The notes below the pieces were generated by a model. The model was not told where the DNA came from. It was given only the letters and a program-made list of their open reading frames with translations, and did not search any database. A DNA stretch of 26,345 nt from JANQIO01 sp036351375 (GTDB lineage: Bacteria; Pseudomonadota; Gammaproteobacteria; Pseudomonadales; Halieaceae): the NCBI GenBank assembly GCA_036351375.1, contig JAZBOY010000167.1:1-26345 (forward strand). Reading direction: 5' to 3'. The position numbers and the translations under genes were made by a program. This document shows positions 1-7,436 of this stretch, one piece after another; positions within the stretch are counted from its first letter, which is position 1; the number at the start of each line of letters is the position of its first letter.

Positions 1-1
1 C

Positions 2-136
2 AGCGGTATCCGCAACTTCACTGACAACTGCCGACAACTCCGCCTGGTTCTGGTCTCCGAGTGCGGCCACTGGGTCATGGTGGAACACGAAGCCATGTTC
101 AACCGCCTCACCCTCGATTTCCTCGCCAACGGCTGA
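2..136 (+). CDS. alpha/beta-fold hydrolase, C-terminal fragment
   Basis: An open frame enters from the left edge and stops with TGA at 134-136, giving the last 44 residues of a protein. It contains the segment GHWVMVEHEAMFNRL followed by a short helix and DFLAN. The GHW(x)xxE motif with its helix is the usual C-terminal end of alpha/beta hydrolases of the esterase, dienelactone or C-C hydrolase type, where this His is the catalytic triad base. The nucleophile and acid residues lie outside the window, so substrate and exact family cannot be assigned. The gene is truncated only by the window edge. It is not obviously in the same operon as the next gene, because 267 bp of noncoding DNA separate them. 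Confidence 0.7.
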   Translation, partial: SGIRNFTDNCRQLRLVLVSECGHWVMVEHEAMFNRLTLDFLANG

Positions 137-180
137 GGCCTCTCACGCACGATCCCTCGCTGTTCAGTTCTCGCTTCGTA

Positions 181-211
181 GGCGGGCGCGAACTGGGCCT
201 GCCCCTCTTTT
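181..211 (+). terminator. possible weak Rho-independent terminator
   Basis: GGCGGG at 181-186 can pair with CCTGCC at 198-203 (one G.U pair, 11-nt loop), followed by CTCTTTT. It lies 45 bp after the hydrolase stop. The stem is short and the T-run interrupted, so this is only a candidate. The remainder of 137-403 shows no coding frame and no repeat that I can identify. Confidence 0.25.
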
Positions 212-403
212 CGGGTACGTCATGCTTTTAGCGCGTCCCGGAAACACCCCAAGGTATCGCGCGTGCGGCTGAAGCACGAAACGGTTTGAGTATCGACAGG
301 TAGCGCAGTGGCTCACGAGAGGGGGTGGCAGGGTGTATGCTATGCGCCCCCGGCGAGTGGCGGTGATTGTGCTTGCTATTGGTAGATGTGAGGAGCGGCG
401 TTC

Positions 404-1057
404 ATGAGCAAACCTGTCCTGGTAATCGGCAACAAGAACTACTCGTCCTGGTCACTGCGCGGCTGGCTGGCCCTGCGCAAGGCGGGCGTGGACTTCGAGG
501 AAGAGTGGCTGCCGCTGGATACCGAGGAGTTTGCCGAGCGTATTTGCAGCCTGTCGCCTACCGGCCGGGTGCCGGCGCTGCGGGAGGGTGACCAGGTGGT
601 TTGGGATTCGCTGGCCATCGGTGAGTATGTCAATGAACGCTGGGCGGCCGGGCGCTTGCTGCCGGAAGATCTCGAGCTGCGTGCGCAGGCGAGGGCGGTG
701 ATGGCGGAGATGCACTCGGGCTTTTCGGAACTGCGCGCCCGCATGCCCATGAATTGCCGTGCCGAGCAGCGCCAGATACCCATCGATGGCACCCTGCAGG
801 CCGACATCGATCGCATCTGCAGCCTGTGGAGCACCTGCCTGGCACGGCACGGTGGGCCCTGGCTGTTCGGTGACTTCTCGCTGGCAGACGCCATGTATGC
901 CCCGGTCGCCATCCGCTTCAGCAACTACCAGGTAGAGCTGCCGGAGCCGGTGCTGGCCTATATGGGCACCGTACTGTCTGATCCGGACGTGGTGGCCTGG
1001 ATGGAAGCGGGGAGGGCGGAACCGGAAATCGTCGAGGCGGACGAGGCCGGAGTTTGA
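404..1057 (+). CDS. glutathione S-transferase family protein
   Basis: A 217-residue protein with the two-domain cytosolic GST layout. The thioredoxin-like N-terminal domain (about residues 1-80) has NKNYSSWSLRGWL near the start, where the Ser/Tyr cluster would activate the glutathione thiol. It also has GRVPAL with the conserved cis-proline and a DSLAIGEYV segment for the gamma-glutamyl contact. The all-helical C-terminal domain contains FSLADAMYAPV, matching the GST N-capping box region. The family conjugates or reduces small molecules with glutathione in the cytosol; the substrate is unknown. ATG at 404 is preceded by AGGAG at 391-395 with 8-nt spacing, which supports the start. It heads a five-gene run: its stop overlaps the next start by 4 bp. 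A second putative thiol-handling protein (GFA family) lies three genes downstream. Confidence 0.9.
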   Translation: MSKPVLVIGNKNYSSWSLRGWLALRKAGVDFEEEWLPLDTEEFAERICSLSPTGRVPALREGDQVVWDSLAIGEYVNERWAAGRLLPEDLELRAQARAVMAEMHSGFSELRARMPMNCRAEQRQIPIDGTLQADIDRICSLWSTCLARHGGPWLFGDFSLADAMYAPVAIRFSNYQVELPEPVLAYMGTVLSDPDVVAWMEAGRAEPEIVEADEAGV

Positions 1058-1770
1058 GCGAATTCTGGCTGATCCCCATCGCGCTGCTGACTTCCACCCT
1101 CGCCGGCGTTTTCGGGATGGGCGGCGGGGTGCCGTTGATCACCTTGATGCCGGGCCTGGTGCCGGCGGCGGCGATACTGCCCCTGCACGCTGCCACCCAG
1201 CTTGCCAGCAACGGTTCCCGCGCGCTGTTCGGCTGGCGCCATATCGATGCCAGCCTGTTGTTGCCCTTCGCGGTCGGCGGGCTGCTGGGCGCGACGGCGG
1301 GGGCGCTGCTGTTTTCACAGCTGCGGCTCGATTGGCTGCCGGCGCTGATCGGCGTATTTATCCTGGCTGTCACCTGGGTGCCGTTGCCGGGTATCCGCGG
1401 TACCGGCCGCGGCCCGCTGCTGTTGCTGGGTTTCTACCAGACCGGGGTCGGCATGCTGGTGGGCGCAACGGGGCCGCTGGGCGGCGCGGTGTTGGCCCAG
1501 CGCAATCCGCAGCGCGACTGGCTGGTGGTTAACACGGCGGTATACATGTCTGCCAATCACCTGCTGCGGGTGCTGGCCTTTGCCGCCATGGGTTTTGCCT
1601 TTGGCCAGTATGGCCTGCTGCTGGCCGGGATGGTGGCCGGCGTCATGTTCGGTTCCTGGCTGGGCACCCGGCTGCGGCAGTTTGTTCCCGAGACCAACTT
1701 CCTGCTCTGGTTCCGCCTGCTGATATCACTGCTGGCGTTGCGCATGATCGCCCTGGTGCTGTGGCCGTGA
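1054..1770 (+). CDS. TauE/SafE family (sulfite exporter-like) membrane permease
   Basis: A 238-residue, very hydrophobic protein with about seven or eight predicted membrane segments. The family hallmark is the Gly-rich loop GVFGMGGGVPLI at about residues 18-29 after the first helix, with a related VGATGPLGGAVL loop in the second half, reflecting the inverted repeat of TauE/SafE proteins. Known members export sulfite, sulfoacetate or other organosulfur anions; the substrate here is not determined by sequence. The start is TTG at 1054, in a TTGA overlap with the upstream GST stop, indicating translational coupling. No better ATG is seen before the first helix. It ends 10 bp inside the next gene. 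Confidence 0.85.
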   Translation: MSEFWLIPIALLTSTLAGVFGMGGGVPLITLMPGLVPAAAILPLHAATQLASNGSRALFGWRHIDASLLLPFAVGGLLGATAGALLFSQLRLDWLPALIGVFILAVTWVPLPGIRGTGRGPLLLLGFYQTGVGMLVGATGPLGGAVLAQRNPQRDWLVVNTAVYMSANHLLRVLAFAAMGFAFGQYGLLLAGMVAGVMFGSWLGTRLRQFVPETNFLLWFRLLISLLALRMIALVLWP

Positions 1771-2645
1771 ACCCGGGCTTGGCGGCGGCCATCGCGGCGC
1801 ACCTGATCTGGGGCTTTGCTCCGCTGTACTGGGTGCAGACTGCCCAGGTGCCGGCGCTGGATATTGTCGCCCACCGGGTGCTGTGGTCGCTGCTGTTGCT
1901 GGTGATCCTGCTGGCAGCCCTGGGTCGATTGCGGGGCACCCTGGCGCAGTTCCTCACCCCGCGCACGCTCGGGGTGATCGCCGTTTCAGCCACGGCCCAG
2001 GCCTGCAACTGGGGCGTTTTCGTCTGGGCGGTAACCCACGACCGGGCGGCCGAGGCGAGCCTCGGCTACTTCCTGCTGCCGCTGGTCAATGTGGCAATCG
2101 GCGTTGTGGTGTTGAGGGAAGTAATCGACCGGGCGCAGGCCATCGCCATTGCGCTGGCGGCGATGGGCCTGTCCATACTGGTCTGGGACATGGGCGGCCT
2201 ACCCCTGGTGGCATTGAGTGTCTCGGTGTCCTTCGGGCTCTACACGCTGGTGCGCAAACTGGTGCAGATCGGCGCCATCGAAGGCCTGGCCATGGAAGTC
2301 GCCTTCCTGGCACCGGTGGCCCTGGCCTGGCTGTGGTGGTCGGGCGGGGCCAGCTTCGGCGCGTTCGGCTCCCGGGTGGACCTGTTCCTGGCCGGTGCCG
2401 GCTTCATCACCACCGTGCCCCTGATACTGTATGTGGCTGCCTCCCATCGGCTGGCGCTGACCGCCATGGGGCTGACCTTCTACATCGGCCCGACCTGCCA
2501 GCTGCTGGTGGCTGTGTTTCTGTTCGGGGAGCCGCTCAACCCGGTGCAACTGGGCAGTTTCGTACTGGTGTGGCTGGGCCTTGGGGTCATCATCGCCGAT
2601 ACTTTGCGGCGCTATCGAAACGTGAGAGGCTTGCAGCGTGACTGA
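1761..2645 (+). CDS. rarD: RarD-type DMT superfamily permease (EamA domains)
   Basis: A 294-residue protein with about ten membrane helices in two EamA-like halves. RarD-type signatures are visible: HLIWGFAPLYW near the N-terminus, AHRVLWSLLLL, NWGVFVWAVTHD, SLGYFLLPLVNV and GLTFYIGPTCQLL. RarD members are inner-membrane drug/metabolite transporters; the E. coli protein was linked to chloramphenicol sensitivity, but substrates are poorly defined. GTG at 1761 is the longest start. A second in-frame GTG at 1767 would form a GTGA overlap with the upstream stop and is equally plausible. The gene is coupled on both sides: it overlaps the permease upstream and the GFA gene downstream (8 bp). Confidence 0.88.
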   Translation: MAVNPGLAAAIAAHLIWGFAPLYWVQTAQVPALDIVAHRVLWSLLLLVILLAALGRLRGTLAQFLTPRTLGVIAVSATAQACNWGVFVWAVTHDRAAEASLGYFLLPLVNVAIGVVVLREVIDRAQAIAIALAAMGLSILVWDMGGLPLVALSVSVSFGLYTLVRKLVQIGAIEGLAMEVAFLAPVALAWLWWSGGASFGAFGSRVDLFLAGAGFITTVPLILYVAASHRLALTAMGLTFYIGPTCQLLVAVFLFGEPLNPVQLGSFVLVWLGLGVIIADTLRRYRNVRGLQRD

Positions 2646-3075
2646 CTATCGATTCCAGCACCCGGGCGGCTGCGCCTGTGGCGCGGTCACCTACCTTCTC
2701 CACTGTAACCAGGACCTGGATGAGCTCACACCGCGGGCCTGCCAGTGCGAGTTCTGCCTGCCCAGGACTGCCAGCTACGTCAGCGCCGCCGGCGCACGCC
2801 TCGAGGTCCGGGTCCGTGACCTGCGCTTTCTTTATTCTCACGTATTCGGCACCTACACCGCCGACTTCATGCACTGCGGGCGCTGCAATCACCTGGTCTA
2901 CGTCAGCAGTGAGATCGACGGACAGGTGAGGGGGCTGGTGCTGGCCCAGTCGCTGCGCGATGTCATCGATGCTCCGGCCACCGAGACGCACTACGATGAC
3001 GAATCGCTCGAGCAGCGCCTGCAGCGGCGGGCGGCCAACTGGATTCCGGAACTGGTCGTGCTGGAACAGGGATAG
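2638..3075 (+). CDS. GFA-family (glutathione-dependent formaldehyde-activating enzyme-like) zinc protein
   Basis: A 145-residue protein with the cysteine pattern of the GFA/CENP-V fold: C12-x-C14, C35-x-C37-x2-C40 and C80-x2-C83. In this family these cysteines bind two zinc ions. Gfa itself accelerates glutathione-formaldehyde adduct formation, but most homologues have no proven reaction. The opening GGCACGAVTY and the CQCEFC motif are typical. The start is GTG at 2638, overlapping the rarD stop by 8 bp. It sits in the same run as a GST, which fits a thiol or electrophile-detoxification theme. That functional link is my inference only. Confidence 0.8.
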   Translation: MTDYRFQHPGGCACGAVTYLLHCNQDLDELTPRACQCEFCLPRTASYVSAAGARLEVRVRDLRFLYSHVFGTYTADFMHCGRCNHLVYVSSEIDGQVRGLVLAQSLRDVIDAPATETHYDDESLEQRLQRRAANWIPELVVLEQG

Positions 3076-3084
3076 GGGAGAACT

Positions 3085-3744
3085 ATGCGGAGCTTCATTT
3101 CTGGCTGGGCGGTCTTTGGGCTGATACTGCTGGCCGGCTGTGCCGGTAACTCATCGGAAGGCGGCGGCATGAAACCCCGGCCCAGCGGCCAGACCCTGGT
3201 CTATGAGTGCGGTGACTTCGAGTTTGTGGCGCGTACCGGGCCCGGTGAGGTGGCGCTGTACCTGCCTGACGACTACCGGGTGCTCGGCCAGGTGCGCTCG
3301 GCCTCCGGCGCCCGTTACGAGGACGGCGATGCCATGTTCTGGAGCAAGGGCGACGAGGCCATGCTCGATATCGGTTCCCGGCGCTACCGGGGTTGCCAGC
3401 TCAATCGTTCCAGGGGCCCCTGGGAGGACGCCCGCCGGCGCGGGGTGAATTTCCGCGCCGTGGGCCAGGAACCCGGCTGGGTGCTGGAGATCCAGGCCGA
3501 ACGCAACATGCTGATGGTGGCGGACTACGGCAGTCGCAGGGTGCTGTTGCCCACCCCGGAAGTGGAGCTGCTGGACGGGCGTGAACGCTACGAGGCCAGC
3601 GATGAACGCCACCGGATGGTAGTGGAAATCGAGCTGCACCACTGCTTTGACACCATGTCCGGCGAGGCCTATTCCAACCGCGTTCGGGTGGAGTTGAACG
3701 GCCGCGAATACCGGGGCTGCGGCGACGCGCTGGAGCCGCTGTAA
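3085..3744 (+). CDS. outer-membrane lipoprotein with MliC-like domain and second C-terminal domain
   Basis: A 219-residue protein starting at ATG 3085 with GGGGAG just upstream. The N-terminus is a lipoprotein signal with lipobox LAGC (Cys19). The +2 residue is Ala, so outer-membrane sorting is expected. Residues about 35-105 resemble the MliC domain (inhibitor of C-type lysozyme): YECGDFEFVAR, a GDEAMLDIG strand and a closing YRGC cysteine. A second domain begins at FRAVGQEPGWVLEI, about residue 125. It ends with EYRGCGDALEPL, resembling the periplasmic COG3650-like domain often fused to MliC. The likely role is envelope protection against lysozyme; the second domain has no known activity. 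It is the last gene of the run, 9 bp after the GFA gene. Confidence 0.75.
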   Translation: MRSFISGWAVFGLILLAGCAGNSSEGGGMKPRPSGQTLVYECGDFEFVARTGPGEVALYLPDDYRVLGQVRSASGARYEDGDAMFWSKGDEAMLDIGSRRYRGCQLNRSRGPWEDARRRGVNFRAVGQEPGWVLEIQAERNMLMVADYGSRRVLLPTPEVELLDGRERYEASDERHRMVVEIELHHCFDTMSGEAYSNRVRVELNGREYRGCGDALEPL

Positions 3745-3771
3745 TCGCTCGGCAATAGCCCCCTTGCGCGG

Positions 3772-3800
3772 TTCAAAACAGCCGGGAGCCTTGGTAGAAT
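3772..3800 (+). promoter_or_regulatory. candidate sigma-70 promoter for pckG
   Basis: TTCAAA at 3772-3777 and TAGAAT at 3795-3800 are separated by 17 bp and match the -35 and -10 consensus at 4/6 and 5/6 positions. Transcription would begin near 3807, giving a leader of about 50 nt before the pckG ATG. No FNR-type box is seen here, unlike at ompW. Confidence 0.5.
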
Positions 3801-3855
3801 TCTGCGCCTGCAATCGTAGTCATTCCCCATTCACCTGCTCTCGGTAACGCTTTTC

Positions 3856-5658
3856 ATGGAAACAAACAAACCGGATTCTATTGGCTCACAACTGGATAGC
3901 TGGGTCGGCGATATGGCCAGGCTCTGTCAACCCAGGGATATCTACTGGTGTGATGGCTCCGAAGAGGAGTACCAGCGCCTGTGCAGTGAGCTGGTCGATG
4001 CCGGTGTGTTTATTCGCCTGAACGAGGAGAAGCGGCCAGGCAGCTACCTGTGCCGCTCAGACACCCGCGATGTAGCCCGGGTCGAGAACCGCACCTTCAT
4101 CTGCAGCCGCGAGGAGGCCGACGCCGGCCCCACCAATAACTGGCGCGACCCGGAGGAGATGCTGCAAACCCTGGCGCCGCTGTTCGATGGCTGCATGGAA
4201 GGCCGCACCATGTACGTGATCCCCTTCATGATGGGCCCCGGCGGCGATATCTCCCAGATCGGCGTGCAGGTTACCGACTCGCCCTACGTGGTCGTCAGCA
4301 TGTACATCATGGCGCGCATCGGCCGCCCGGTGCTGGATGCCCTGGGCGACGGGTTCTTTATCAAGTGCCTGCATTCGGTGGGCATGCCGCTGTCGCCCGG
4401 CGTCGAGGACGTCGCCTGGCCCTGTGACCCGGACAATCGTTACATCGTCCACTTTCCGGAAGAGCGCCAGGTTTGGTCCTACGGCAGCGGCTACGGCGGC
4501 AACGCGCTGCTTGGCAAGAAGTGCGTGGCGCTGCGCATCGCCTCCGCCATGGCCCGCGACGAGGGCTGGATGGCGGAACACATGATGATTCTCGGCCTGG
4601 AATCCCCCAGCGGCGAGAAAACCTATATCGCCGGCGCCTTCCCCAGCGCCTGCGGCAAGACCAACCTGGCCATGCTCATCCCGCCGGAAGGCTACGAGGG
4701 CTGGAAAGTCTCTACCGTGGGTGACGACATCGCCTGGCTGAAACCGGGTGATGACGGCCGGCTGTATGCGATCAACCCGGAAGCGGGCTTCTTCGGCGTG
4801 GCGCCGGGCACCTCCGAGGATTCCAACCCGGCGGCCATGCGCACGATTGCCCGCAACACCATCTTCACCAATGTCGCCATGACCGACGATGGCGACGTCT
4901 GGTGGGAAGGCATGACCGACGAGCCGCCGGCACACCTGATCGACTGGAAGGGCAACGACTGGACACCCGACTGTGGCCGCAAGGCGGCGCACCCCAACGC
5001 CCGCTTCACGACCCCGGCCTCCCAGTGCCCGAGCATGGACCCGGCCTGGGAAGACCCGGCAGGCGTGCCCATCAGCGCCTTCCTGTTTGGTGGCCGCATG
5101 AGTACCACCTTCCCGCTGGCTTATGAGAGCCACGACTGGGACCACGGCGTTTACCTTGCCGCCACCATGGGCTCGGAGGCCACCGCGGCCGCTGAGAACC
5201 AGGCCGCCATTCGCCGCGACCCGATGGCGATGCTGCCGTTCTGCGGCTATAACGTCGCAGACTACTGGAGCCATTGGCTGAGCATGAAGGACAAGCTCAC
5301 CCAGCCGCCGCGCATCTACCGCGTCAACTGGTTCCGCAAGAATGCCGAGGGCAAGTTCATGTGGCCGGGCTTTGGCCAGAACATGCGGGTACTGCAGTGG
5401 ATCGCCCGGCGTGCCGCTGGCGAGGCGGAGGCGCATGAAAACCTGCTGGGCGTCTCGCCGACCTACGACGACCTGGAGTGGACCGGACTCGACTACACTC
5501 GCGAACAGTTTGACGCGCTGATGGCGGTCGACCCGGAGCAGGTGCTGAGCGAGTGCGAAGAGCAGCGTGATTACTTCGAGAGCATCGGTGAACGAGTACC
5601 GGACGCCATGGAGCAGCAGCGCCAGTACACGGCCAACCGGGTGCGCAAGGCGGCCTGA
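3856..5658 (+). CDS. pckG: phosphoenolpyruvate carboxykinase (GTP)
   Basis: A 600-residue protein of the normal GTP-PEPCK length. It converts oxaloacetate and GTP to phosphoenolpyruvate, CO2 and GDP, the first committed step of gluconeogenesis, in the cytosol. Diagnostic segments are HFPEERQVWSYGSGYGGNAL, the kinase-1 P-loop AFPSACGKTN at about residues 258-267, an Asp-rich metal-binding region DDIAWLK, and VNWFRKNAEGKFMWPGFG in the C-terminal lobe. The P-loop form separates it from the ATP-dependent enzyme. The segment that usually reads FGGRR is FGGRM here (ATG codon near 5098), which may be a lineage variant. The Shine-Dalgarno before ATG 3856 is poor. It is a single-gene unit with its own candidate promoter. 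Many gammaproteobacteria use ATP-PEPCK instead. Confidence 0.97.
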   Translation: METNKPDSIGSQLDSWVGDMARLCQPRDIYWCDGSEEEYQRLCSELVDAGVFIRLNEEKRPGSYLCRSDTRDVARVENRTFICSREEADAGPTNNWRDPEEMLQTLAPLFDGCMEGRTMYVIPFMMGPGGDISQIGVQVTDSPYVVVSMYIMARIGRPVLDALGDGFFIKCLHSVGMPLSPGVEDVAWPCDPDNRYIVHFPEERQVWSYGSGYGGNALLGKKCVALRIASAMARDEGWMAEHMMILGLESPSGEKTYIAGAFPSACGKTNLAMLIPPEGYEGWKVSTVGDDIAWLKPGDDGRLYAINPEAGFFGVAPGTSEDSNPAAMRTIARNTIFTNVAMTDDGDVWWEGMTDEPPAHLIDWKGNDWTPDCGRKAAHPNARFTTPASQCPSMDPAWEDPAGVPISAFLFGGRMSTTFPLAYESHDWDHGVYLAATMGSEATAAAENQAAIRRDPMAMLPFCGYNVADYWSHWLSMKDKLTQPPRIYRVNWFRKNAEGKFMWPGFGQNMRVLQWIARRAAGEAEAHENLLGVSPTYDDLEWTGLDYTREQFDALMAVDPEQVLSECEEQRDYFESIGERVPDAMEQQRQYTANRVRKAA

Positions 5659-5726
5659 TAAACGGCGGTTGGCGCGGTCGGTCGGAAACGGCAATATTCC
5701 CTAATCAGCGCCTTTGTTTCAGGGGG

Positions 5727-5766
5727 TTGACCTCCGTCAAGCCCCTGCAACAGACCCTGTTGTAAT
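5727..5766 (+). promoter_or_regulatory. FNR/Anr box and -10 of ompW promoter
   Basis: TTGAC-CTCC-GTCAA at 5727-5740 is a perfect match to the FNR/Anr consensus TTGAY-N4-RTCAA. A -10-like TGTAAT (5/6) follows at 5761-5766, leaving 20 bp between box and hexamer. The box centre would lie near -40, the class II activator position, replacing a -35 element. The ORF downstream starts at 5807 with AGGAGT at 5795-5800. Confidence 0.75.
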
Positions 5767-5806
5767 GTTCCTTGCAGGAATCAACAACCACAACAGGAGT
5801 GAACTG

Positions 5807-6508
5807 ATGATTTCCCGTAACCTGATCCTGGCCGCCCTGGCGGCGGCCACATTCACGGCTGTGCCGGTACAGGCAGAGCAGGGCGACTGGATCCTGCGCG
5901 TGGGCGCAGCCAACGTCGACCCGGATACCGACAGCGATCAAATCGATATCGCCGGCCTGGCCACCCTGGACGGCGTCGATGTCGACGATGACACGCAGCT
6001 CGGCATCACCATCACCTATATGCTGACCGACATCTGGGGCCTCGAACTGCTGGCGGCGACCCCCTTCGAGCACGACATCACCGTCAACGGCGTCGGCATC
6101 GATGCGGGTTCCACCAAGCACCTGCCGCCGACCCTGACCTTCATGTGGTACCCGATGGGCGGCAAGGAATCGAAGTTCCAGCCCTTCGTGGGCGCCGGCA
6201 TCAACTACACCTACTTCTGGGACGAGGAGGTCGATGGCGAACTGGAAGCGGCACTGGGTGTGATCACCGAGCCCGTCACCGGCAGCACCGACCCGATCCC
6301 GGCCGACCTGGACCTGGACGACTCCTGGGGCTTCTCGGCACGGGCCGGCTTCGACTACATGTTCAATGACAAGTGGGGCGTGAACGCCAGCGTGTGGTGG
6401 ATCGATATCGACACCGAGGCCACCATTGAAACCGAACTGGCCGACGTCAAATTCGATGTCGAGATCGACCCCTGGGTCTACATGGTAGGGGTGTCTTACC
6501 GCTTCTAG
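5807..6508 (+). CDS. ompW: OmpW-family outer membrane protein
   Basis: A 233-residue precursor. The N-terminal signal peptide has a cleavage site after Ala23 (VQA before EQGDW). The mature start GDWILRVGAANVDPDTDSD matches the OmpW beginning. The rest alternates aromatic and polar residues as in an eight-stranded beta barrel, ending in YMVGVSYRF with the terminal Phe needed for BAM insertion. OmpW forms a narrow hydrophobic channel in the outer membrane and is commonly oxygen-regulated. I chose ATG 5807 because AGGAGT lies just before it and the signal peptide follows directly; the frame stays open back to 5714 but that extension covers the promoter. The FNR box upstream suggests low-oxygen induction. 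Its stop is 6 bp from the convergent stop of the minus-strand cluster. Confidence 0.9.
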   Translation: MISRNLILAALAAATFTAVPVQAEQGDWILRVGAANVDPDTDSDQIDIAGLATLDGVDVDDDTQLGITITYMLTDIWGLELLAATPFEHDITVNGVGIDAGSTKHLPPTLTFMWYPMGGKESKFQPFVGAGINYTYFWDEEVDGELEAALGVITEPVTGSTDPIPADLDLDDSWGFSARAGFDYMFNDKWGVNASVWWIDIDTEATIETELADVKFDVEIDPWVYMVGVSYRF

Positions 6509-6514
6509 GACCCG

Positions 6515-7261
6515 CTAGTGGTTATGATGTGAATGCGGGGCAGCGTCTCCGGAGATGTCTTCCGAGCGGTCTGCCCCGCCATGACCTCCATGCCCCGCGT
6601 GTTGCAGGCCGATCCAGGCCGTCCATAGACCCGCGACCACCAGCAAGCTTCCCGCAATCCTGCGCAGACCGCGCTTCCCCAGCAACCCCATGATGCGCTG
6701 AGCCGCTACACCTGTGGCCAGCATGGCGGGCAGTGTGCCGAGCCCGAATGCGCCCATCAGCAGGGCAGACTGCCGCCAGTCAGCGGCGGTGGCCGTCCAG
6801 GCCAGTGCGGTATAGATCAGCCCGCAGGGCAGGAATCCCCAGTACAGGCCTACCGCCAACGCATCCACAGATCGGGACACCGGCAGGCGCCGTTGCGCCA
6901 GCGGTTCTATATGGCGCCACAGGGCTTTGCCGCCCGCTTCCAGCCAGGTCAGGCCGGCCCAGACATTGGCAACATACAGTCCCATGGCGACCAGCAGTGC
7001 GCCGGAAAGAATGCGCAGCGGTGGCAGCAGTACTTCACTGAGCCCGGTGGCACTGCTCACGATGGCGCCGAGCCCGGCGCCCAGTGCCATATAAGTGATG
7101 ATTCGACCGAACTGGAATAACAGCAGCAGGCGGTAGCGGTGGTGGGTCGCGGTGCCCATGCCGAGGGCGGCGCTGATGCCGCCGCACATCACCAGGCAGT
7201 GGCTGCTGCCGAGAAGTCCGAGGGTGAGCGCGGCTGCGAGGCTGGTTTCGGTCCCGTTCAA
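6515..7261 (-). CDS. TauE/SafE-like (COG2836) membrane protein, cbb3-cluster associated
   Basis: A 248-residue polytopic membrane protein with about six helices. It has GSSHCLVMCGGI at residues 18-29 (His21, Cys22, Cys26) and GFLPCGLIY in the second half. These Cys positions resemble the DsbD/SafE-like COG2836 family that repeatedly sits next to ccoS in gammaproteobacteria. The C-terminal tail is His-rich, HAGHGGHGG and HSHHNH, suggesting metal binding, probably copper. The start is TTG at 7261, in a TTGA overlap with the ccoS stop, so it is translationally coupled to ccoS. A role in copper or redox steps of cbb3 assembly is inferred from context; the annotation 'sulfite exporter' is probably misleading. 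Confidence 0.82.
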   Translation of the reverse strand: MNGTETSLAAALTLGLLGSSHCLVMCGGISAALGMGTATHHRYRLLLLFQFGRIITYMALGAGLGAIVSSATGLSEVLLPPLRILSGALLVAMGLYVANVWAGLTWLEAGGKALWRHIEPLAQRRLPVSRSVDALAVGLYWGFLPCGLIYTALAWTATAADWRQSALLMGAFGLGTLPAMLATGVAAQRIMGLLGKRGLRRIAGSLLVVAGLWTAWIGLQHAGHGGHGGADRSEDISGDAAPHSHHNH

Positions 7262-7431
7262 TCCTGCTGGTCCCGCTCGCGGGGTCGGGTGTCCTCCTCA
7301 TCCATCAGGATACGCCAGGCCTCCTTGTCGAGGTCCTCGTACTGGCCGCTGTCTATCGCCCATAGCAGCAGCTTGATGGCGACGGCGCAGAACACCACGG
7401 CGATGGGAATCAGGATGTAGAGACTATCCAT
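7258..7431 (-). CDS. ccoS: cbb3-type cytochrome oxidase assembly protein CcoS
   Basis: A 57-residue protein, found by reading the gap between ccoI and the COG2836 gene. It starts MDSLYILIPIAVVFCAVAI, one membrane helix, then KLLLWAIDSGQYEDLDKEAW. The last part is acidic and polar, ending RERDQQD. The helix followed by a W-A-x3-GQYEDL motif is the CcoS signature. CcoS is needed for cofactor insertion (copper/heme) into cbb3 oxidase in Rhodobacter. ATG 7431 lies 5 bp after the ccoI stop, and its TGA overlaps the next start. Confidence 0.93.
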   Translation of the reverse strand: MDSLYILIPIAVVFCAVAIKLLLWAIDSGQYEDLDKEAWRILMDEEDTRPRERDQQD

Positions 7432-7436
7432 GGCTG

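Noticed and set aside
334..346. TATGCT -10-like element before the GST gene
   Set aside because: No acceptable -35 at 16-18 bp and no activator box; too weak to call.
4057..5694. 545-codon open frame antisense to pckG
   Set aside because: It is a shadow of high-GC third-codon bias in pckG; its translation is Ala/Gly/Val/His-rich with no recognisable motif.
5714..5806. Upstream extension of the ompW frame
   Set aside because: It covers the FNR box and -10 element; ATG 5807 has AGGAGT and is followed directly by a signal peptide.
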